From assembly GCF_001754075.1 (NCBI RefSeq), contig NZ_MIEH01000016.1:1-64000 (forward strand): a stretch of 64,000 nt of DNA, written 5' to 3'. The notes under the pieces were generated by a model. It saw only the letters and a list, made by a program, of their open reading frames with translations, searched no databases and was not told the origin of the DNA. Shown piece after piece: positions 59,816 through 64,000 of this stretch (its first letter is position 1; each line of letters begins with the position of its first letter). Source of the DNA: Merdimonas faecis. Lineage in GTDB: Bacteria; Bacillota; Clostridia; Lachnospirales; Lachnospiraceae. The position numbers were made by a program, and so were the translations under genes.

Positions 59816-60539
59816 TGATGACCCGCAGATCAGAGCTGCAATCCGCAGAGAGCTGGAAAAGGAAATCCTGATCAAGGGCTATGATATGAAGGTGGCGGCA
59901 GCGTGTGCCGGACCGGAAGAGCTTCTTGAGGAAATACAAAAAAGCGGACGCAGGGGAATCTATTTCCTGGATGTAGATCTGAAGCACGAACAGTATACGG
60001 GATTTACCCTGGGGCAGGCCATCAGGAAGATGGATCCCAGAGGCTTTCTGATCTATGTGACGGCTTTTGGAGAGCTGGCCTTTGAGGCATTCCGCTATCA
60101 GCTGGAAGCGCTGGACTATATCGTAAAAGAGAACCCGGAAGAAATGTTTGCCGGGATCCGGAAATGCCTGGCAGCAGTGGTGGAGCGGATGCAGGACGAA
60201 AAGGAAGATGACCGGGTATATTTTACAGTAAAGTTCATGGATACCGTGCGGCATATTCCGGTGGATGAAATTCTGTTTTTTGAGACAGGAGCAAAAAGCC
60301 ACCGCATCATTTTACACGGGCTGCGGGAACGGATTGATTTTACCGGAAGTATCCAGGAACTGGAAGAAAGTCTGGGAAGAGGATTTGTGCGGGTGCACCG
60401 GGCGTATCTGGCCAATGTCCGTCAGATCAAATGTCTGAATGTGAAAGAACGGAAGGTGATCTTTACAAATGGTGAGGAATGTTGGTTTTCCAGGAGCGCC
60501 AAAAAAGAACTGCTGCGGCTTAAGGCCGTTCAGGCATGA
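59793..60539 (+). CDS. LytTR response regulator (AgrA-like)
   Basis: A 248-aa regulator: receiver domain with IYLCDDDPQIRAAI, the phospho-accepting Asp in GIYFLDVDL near residue 57, and YVTAFGELAFEAF, then a LytTR DNA-binding domain (IPVDEILFFETGAKSHRII-like region; GFVRVHRAYLANVRQI). It pairs with the overlapping sensor and binds direct-repeat promoters in its class; its targets here are unknown. Confidence 0.9.
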   Translation: MVPIYLCDDDPQIRAAIRRELEKEILIKGYDMKVAAACAGPEELLEEIQKSGRRGIYFLDVDLKHEQYTGFTLGQAIRKMDPRGFLIYVTAFGELAFEAFRYQLEALDYIVKENPEEMFAGIRKCLAAVVERMQDEKEDDRVYFTVKFMDTVRHIPVDEILFFETGAKSHRIILHGLRERIDFTGSIQELEESLGRGFVRVHRAYLANVRQIKCLNVKERKVIFTNGEECWFSRSAKKELLRLKAVQA

Positions 60540-60565
60540 AAACTGCCGTCTGGGCAGTTTTTTTC
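60539..60565 (+). terminator. Terminator after the response regulator
   Basis: AAACTGCC, loop GTCTG, GGCAGTTTTTTTC, starting at the stop codon. Confidence 0.88.
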
Positions 60566-60632
60566 TTTGCCGTAGAAAGATGTGAGATAATTCAGAAAGA
60601 AAAATCATCAGAGCATCTGGAGGGAGAAAGAA

Positions 60633-61097
60633 ATGCCAAGAGAGACAAATATTTGGGAAATCATCAAAGCAGCAGGATATGAGCCGATAGAGAACCGAAG
60701 CATTGTGGTATCCTATGCCTCGTCGAATCTAAGCGATGCGATCATAAAGTTCTTTACAGAGGCCAAGGAGTTTTTTGTACTGCAGATCTGCAGGGAGGAA
60801 TTAGTACTGGTGCCATATGGGAAGATATCGTGGGGACTGAAAAAAGAAGTCACAATGTCAATCCCATTTTCAGATATTCAAAAGATAGAGGTAGAACCGG
60901 CAGGATTGAACTATCACTTGCTTATCGATACGACGGGCGGCAGGATCACGCTGTCGACACAGCAAAAAGAACTCAGCGATTTCCGCAGTTCCGGGCTGCT
61001 GGGATATGAAGGCAGCAAAAACTGGAAGAGACTTTTCATGAGAAACTGGCATAAGGAGAACCTGGACGCGACGCTGGAGGCGTTGAAAGCGATATGA
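60633..61097 (+). CDS. Unrecognised protein, possibly PH-like fold
   Basis: I do not recognise a family. The 154-aa protein has alternating beta strands (IVVSYASSN; FFVLQICREELVLVPYG; MSIPFSDIQKIEVEPAG; HLLIDTTGGRITLSTQQ) followed by a C-terminal helix (KENLDATLEALKAI). This pattern of strands with a final helix is what a PH-like or YdjM-like membrane-lipid or peptide-binding domain would look like. There are no membrane helices or catalytic motifs. GGAGGG precedes the start; REP-like copy 5 overlaps its stop codon. Confidence 0.65.
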   Translation: MPRETNIWEIIKAAGYEPIENRSIVVSYASSNLSDAIIKFFTEAKEFFVLQICREELVLVPYGKISWGLKKEVTMSIPFSDIQKIEVEPAGLNYHLLIDTTGGRITLSTQQKELSDFRSSGLLGYEGSKNWKRLFMRNWHKENLDATLEALKAI

Positions 61098-61185
61098 TTG
61101 GGGACGTACACCTTTGCAAAAGGTGTACGTCCCCAATCGCATTTGCCGGTGTCCCCAATCGCAAAGCAGGGTGTCCCCGATTGAA
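61096..61185. repeat. Dispersed REP-like element, copy 5
   Basis: A perfect hairpin of 20-bp arms and GCA loop (61096-61138), then two 22-bp tail units. GTCCCC occurs at 61129, 61151 and 61173, exactly 22 bp apart. The left arm begins within the stop codon of the upstream gene. The 90 bp between it and the next start contain nothing else clear. Confidence 0.88.
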
Positions 61186-61278
61186 TCCCAGCCTGCGTTA
61201 GAGGATTGAACATCCCGCGCCGGCGTGGTAAGATGGAGAAAGAACGAAGTGCCGATGGCGCGGAAAGGACATAACCAA

Positions 61279-62103
61279 ATGAAAGCTGATAAGAAAGAAA
61301 CTTTGATGAAATTAAGAACTTCGCAGAGCATCTATCTGGTGTTTTCCAAATGTTCCAGGATGCCTTTTGTAGCCTGTGATCCGGAGACGTTTGACGATCA
61401 GGTGCTTTTGTATTTTGATAAGGAAGCTGCCGAAGAAGGAGTTAAGAAGCTGACAGGAGCCGGAGAGCAGGTCCAGCTCATTGAGATGAAGAATCAGATG
61501 TTCCTGCCTTTTTATACAGGGCTCTTTCCTATGGGGGTCAATGCACTCCTGGTGGATGAGGGGACAGAAGGCGAGATCAGGATCCAGCTGGATGAACTGG
61601 TGAGAAGACCGGATGTGCCGGAAGGGAAGGCAAGGGTCGAAAATCCACAGATGCATCTGACCGCCCTTTACTTTGTCCAGGAGCACAGAAAACCTGGAAG
61701 AGGAACGGAAATGACCGGGAAACTACAGGAATTAAATGAGGAGATGCTGGCTCATTTTCAGAAGGGCCGTTATCTTGTAGCTGTTCATGAGAAAGAAGGC
61801 ATCCCGGTATTAAAGCAGAAGGATGGAAGGGTGTATCAGCCGGTATTTACCGATATTGCGGAATTCCGTAAGTTCGACAAAGAGAAGAAGTTCCGCGTCT
61901 CTGTTGTTGAAGCGGCCAAGCTGCCGGACATCATTCTGGAAGGGGTATCCGGGGTGGCAGTCAATCCGCTGGGGGTCAACGTAGTTCTGAATATCCGGCG
62001 AAGCCAGGCGAAATCCCAGGAAAGGAAGCTGGAAGAGATTATTCAGGAAGAGATCGTAAAAGGGAATCAGGAGCAGGAGGACGGTCATGAGAAAACAGTT
62101 TAG
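61279..62103 (+). CDS. SseB-domain protein
   Basis: A 274-aa protein with an N-terminal SseB-like domain: LYLVFSKC-type strand, PFVACDPETFDDQVLLYFD, FPMGVNALLVDEGTEGEIRI. The rest (GRYLVAVHEKEGIPVLKQKDG; VSGVAVNPLGVNVVLN) looks like a second SseB-type repeat, so it may be a double domain. Function is unknown. The start at 61279 has GGAAAGGA upstream. It overlaps the acetyltransferase gene by 17 bp. Confidence 0.75.
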   Translation: MKADKKETLMKLRTSQSIYLVFSKCSRMPFVACDPETFDDQVLLYFDKEAAEEGVKKLTGAGEQVQLIEMKNQMFLPFYTGLFPMGVNALLVDEGTEGEIRIQLDELVRRPDVPEGKARVENPQMHLTALYFVQEHRKPGRGTEMTGKLQELNEEMLAHFQKGRYLVAVHEKEGIPVLKQKDGRVYQPVFTDIAEFRKFDKEKKFRVSVVEAAKLPDIILEGVSGVAVNPLGVNVVLNIRRSQAKSQERKLEEIIQEEIVKGNQEQEDGHEKTV

Positions 62104-62710
62104 CTCAGAAGAAGAAAAGCAGAGGATGATGTCAGGAAAACTCTATTTAACCACGGATGAAGAGATCGTGGCAGAGCAGAAAATCTGCCTGGAGAGACTA
62201 TACGATTATAATCATACCCGGCCGTCTCAGAAGGAAGAGCGGGAAAGGCTGCTGAAAGAAATGTTTGCCGAGATCGGAGAGGGTGTTTATCTGGAGCCTC
62301 CTTTCCATGCTAATTGGGGCGGATATCATGTGCATATGGGGAAAAATGTATATGCTAATTTTAATCTGACCCTTGTAGATGACGGGGAAATTTATATCGG
62401 AGACTATACGATGATCGGTCCGAATGTCAATATCGTGACGGCAGGACATCCCATTCTACCTGAACTGAGAGAAGAGGTCTATCAGTTCAATATACCGGTC
62501 CATATCGGAAGAAATGTATGGATCGGCGCAGGAGTCACTATCCTGCCGGGAGTCACTATTGGAGATAATTCGGTAATTGGCGCCGGGAGTGTGGTGACAA
62601 AGGACATTCCGGCGGATGTGGTTGCGGTGGGGAATCCCTGCCGTATCCTTCGTCCCATTGGAGAGCGGGATGAGGTTTATTACTATAAGGACAGAAAGAT
62701 TGATCTGTAA
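62087..62710 (+). CDS. Sugar O-acetyltransferase (LacA/Maa type)
   Basis: A 207-aa left-handed beta-helix hexapeptide enzyme of the galactoside/maltose acetyltransferase group. The N-terminal cap MMSGKLYLTTDEEIVAEQ leads to PPFHANWGGYHVHMGKNVYA and the hexapeptide coils IYIGDYTMIGPNVNI, HIGRNVWIGAGVTILPGV and VVTKDIPADVVAVGNP. The catalytic His is in VTAGHPI. CAGGAGGAC precedes the start. Confidence 0.92.
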   Translation: MRKQFSSEEEKQRMMSGKLYLTTDEEIVAEQKICLERLYDYNHTRPSQKEERERLLKEMFAEIGEGVYLEPPFHANWGGYHVHMGKNVYANFNLTLVDDGEIYIGDYTMIGPNVNIVTAGHPILPELREEVYQFNIPVHIGRNVWIGAGVTILPGVTIGDNSVIGAGSVVTKDIPADVVAVGNPCRILRPIGERDEVYYYKDRKIDL

Positions 62711-62762
62711 ATAAAGCCAGGATCGGTAATGGCAGTCAATATAAAAAGGAGATGGTCAGCAA

Positions 62763-63944
62763 ATGGCAAAGCGAGTGTTTTTGATCGTGCTGGACAGCGT
62801 GGGGGCGGGTGAGGCTCCGGATGCCGCGGCTTTTGGCGATCAGGGATGTGATACCCTGGGAACCTGTATGAGGAGCGGAAGACTTAACGTTCCTGTGATG
62901 GAGAGCCTGGGGCTCCGGCATCTTCAGGGAACTTCGTTTCAGCACCCGGAAGGGAAACCGATAGGATGCTATGGGAAAATGCAGGAAAAGTCCGCGGGAA
63001 AAGATACAACGGTAGGGCACTGGGAGATCGCAGGCCTTATATCGGAAAGGCCCCTTCCGACGTATCCGGAAGGATTTCCGGAGGAGATCATCCGTGAATT
63101 TGAAAAGCGTACAGGAAGAGGCGTACTGTGCAACCGGCCTTATTCGGGGACAGAAGTGATCAGGGACTACGGCAGGGAACAGGTCAGCACAGGGAAGCTG
63201 ATCGTCTATACATCGGCGGACAGTGTGTTCCAGATTGCCGCACATGAAGATGTAGTGCCGGTAGAAGAACTGTACCGCTGCTGCAGGATCGCAAGAGAGC
63301 TGCTGACAGGAGAGCATGGCGTGGGGCGTGTGATCGCCAGACCGTTTGCCGGAGAATATCCGGAATACACAAGAACGGTGCGTCGTCATGATTTTTCCTT
63401 GGAGCCACCGGGAGAAACTCTGTTGGATGCACTGAAAGCGGCGGGAAAAGAGGTTATCGGCGTGGGAAAGATATCCGACATCTTTGCGGGAAGGGGACTT
63501 ACCGACTCCTATCCGAATGAAGGGAACCGCAAAAATATGGAGCGTACTCTTGACCTGGCAGAGAAGCATTTTGAAGGCCTGTGCTTTGTAAATCTGGTGG
63601 ATTTTGATATGCTGTACGGACATCGCAACGATGTGGACGGCTATGTGGAAGCATTAAATGATGTGGATGGACAGATTGCGGAGTTGATGGGAAAGCTCGG
63701 GCCGGAAGACCTTTTGATCATAACGGCAGATCATGGGTGTGATCCCGGATTTCCGGGAACAGATCATACCAGAGAGTATGTGCCCTGCCTTTGCTATGGA
63801 AAACAACTGAAAGAGGGTGTTGATTTGGGAATAAGGCACAGTTTTTCGGACGTTGCAGCGACAATTGCAGAGGATTTTGCCATAGATTTCCGGGGGGATG
63901 GAAAAAGCTTTTGGTTAGAAATGATAGAAAATGTTGACGATTAG
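62763..63944 (+). CDS. deoB: Phosphopentomutase
   Basis: DeoB interconverts (deoxy)ribose 1- and 5-phosphate in nucleoside salvage. The 393-aa alkaline-phosphatase-fold enzyme has metal ligands in VLDSVGAGEAPDA, the phosphorylated Thr in SAGKDTTVGHWEIAG near residue 85, and ITADHGCDPGFPGTDHTREY near 320. It is complete and normal in length. AAAGGAGATGG precedes the start. The last 56 bp of the window after its stop hold nothing recognisable. Confidence 0.96.
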   Translation: MAKRVFLIVLDSVGAGEAPDAAAFGDQGCDTLGTCMRSGRLNVPVMESLGLRHLQGTSFQHPEGKPIGCYGKMQEKSAGKDTTVGHWEIAGLISERPLPTYPEGFPEEIIREFEKRTGRGVLCNRPYSGTEVIRDYGREQVSTGKLIVYTSADSVFQIAAHEDVVPVEELYRCCRIARELLTGEHGVGRVIARPFAGEYPEYTRTVRRHDFSLEPPGETLLDALKAAGKEVIGVGKISDIFAGRGLTDSYPNEGNRKNMERTLDLAEKHFEGLCFVNLVDFDMLYGHRNDVDGYVEALNDVDGQIAELMGKLGPEDLLIITADHGCDPGFPGTDHTREYVPCLCYGKQLKEGVDLGIRHSFSDVAATIAEDFAIDFRGDGKSFWLEMIENVDD

Positions 63945-64000
63945 CATAGATATCTGTTATAATTGCCGAAGAGCAATGAATACAGACCGAGAAATTTTAT

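Noticed and set aside
1-64000. tRNA or rRNA genes
   Set aside because: I saw no cloverleaf with a conserved T-loop GTTCGA-type sequence or rRNA sequence; a weak tRNA could be missed without a search tool.

Overview
The window looks like a chromosomal segment of a gut clostridium of the Lachnospiraceae type (Firmicutes). This rests on strong AGGAGG-type ribosome binding sites, short intergenic gaps, TTGACA/TATAAT-like promoters, occasional TTG and GTG starts, and gene content: indolepyruvate:ferredoxin oxidoreductase with PaaK and an ACT protein, an FolB-FolK fusion, an NCS2 purine permease, a maltodextrin operon, a yjdF riboswitch and many small GNAT and FMN proteins. The assignment is inference; there is no rRNA or tRNA in the window to anchor it.

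Layout. 0.1-1.2 kb: mnmM and a NimA-like flavoprotein. 1.3-5.5 kb: iorA-iorB-paaK-ACT, oxidative decarboxylation of aryl pyruvates and CoA activation of aryl acids. 5.6-9.7 kb, minus strand: folate operon folC-folE-HD-folP-folBK. 10-13.4 kb: a cold-shock protein, PTS enzyme I and a purine permease. 13.7-22.8 kb: a cluster around an ArsS-type radical SAM protein, with two secreted tandem-rhodanese lipoproteins at its ends and, between them, two TVP38/TMEM64 membrane proteins, a CCG-domain Fe-S protein, a CMD/AhpD-like protein, a C_GCAxxG_C_C protein, a fused double glycosyltransferase and a kinase-fold protein. 23.0-30.6 kb: a GH25 lysozyme, a LacI regulator and a divergent glgP-malQ-GH13 operon. 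30.7-37.3 kb: a TetR-controlled set of SCP2, alpha/beta hydrolase, stand-alone condensation domain, carrier protein and AMP-ligase, opposite an MFS transporter and a GH31 glucosidase.

40.4-46.0 kb: a merR-ABC transporter operon whose middle has been replaced by about 3.8 kb of AT-rich DNA (peptide deformylase, XRE regulator, P-loop kinase, MATE pump, CD3324-type HTH and a transposon-transfer-assisting protein), apparently the remnant of a conjugative element. The MerR C-terminus and the ABC ATPase N-terminus are lost. 46.3-57.7 kb: an accessory stretch of HxlR, FMN reductases, a nitroreductase, five GNAT genes, an alkD pseudogene, an ATL-like protein, methyltransferase, M23 peptidase, yjdF riboswitch and gene, and a MarR operon. 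57.7-63.9 kb: a QueG-like Fe-S protein, an AgrC/AgrA-like two-component pair, an unrecognised protein, an SseB-domain protein, a sugar acetyltransferase and phosphopentomutase.

Five copies of one dispersed palindromic element (about 1, 9.74, 23.8, 36.0 and 61.1 kb) share a GGGGACGTACAC/GTGTACGTCCCC hairpin. Each also carries GTCCC motifs repeated at exactly 22 bp. One copy forms the 3' end of a transporter gene and another exactly fills the gap between two convergent stop codons. This element and the ArsS/rhodanese cluster are the most interesting items here.
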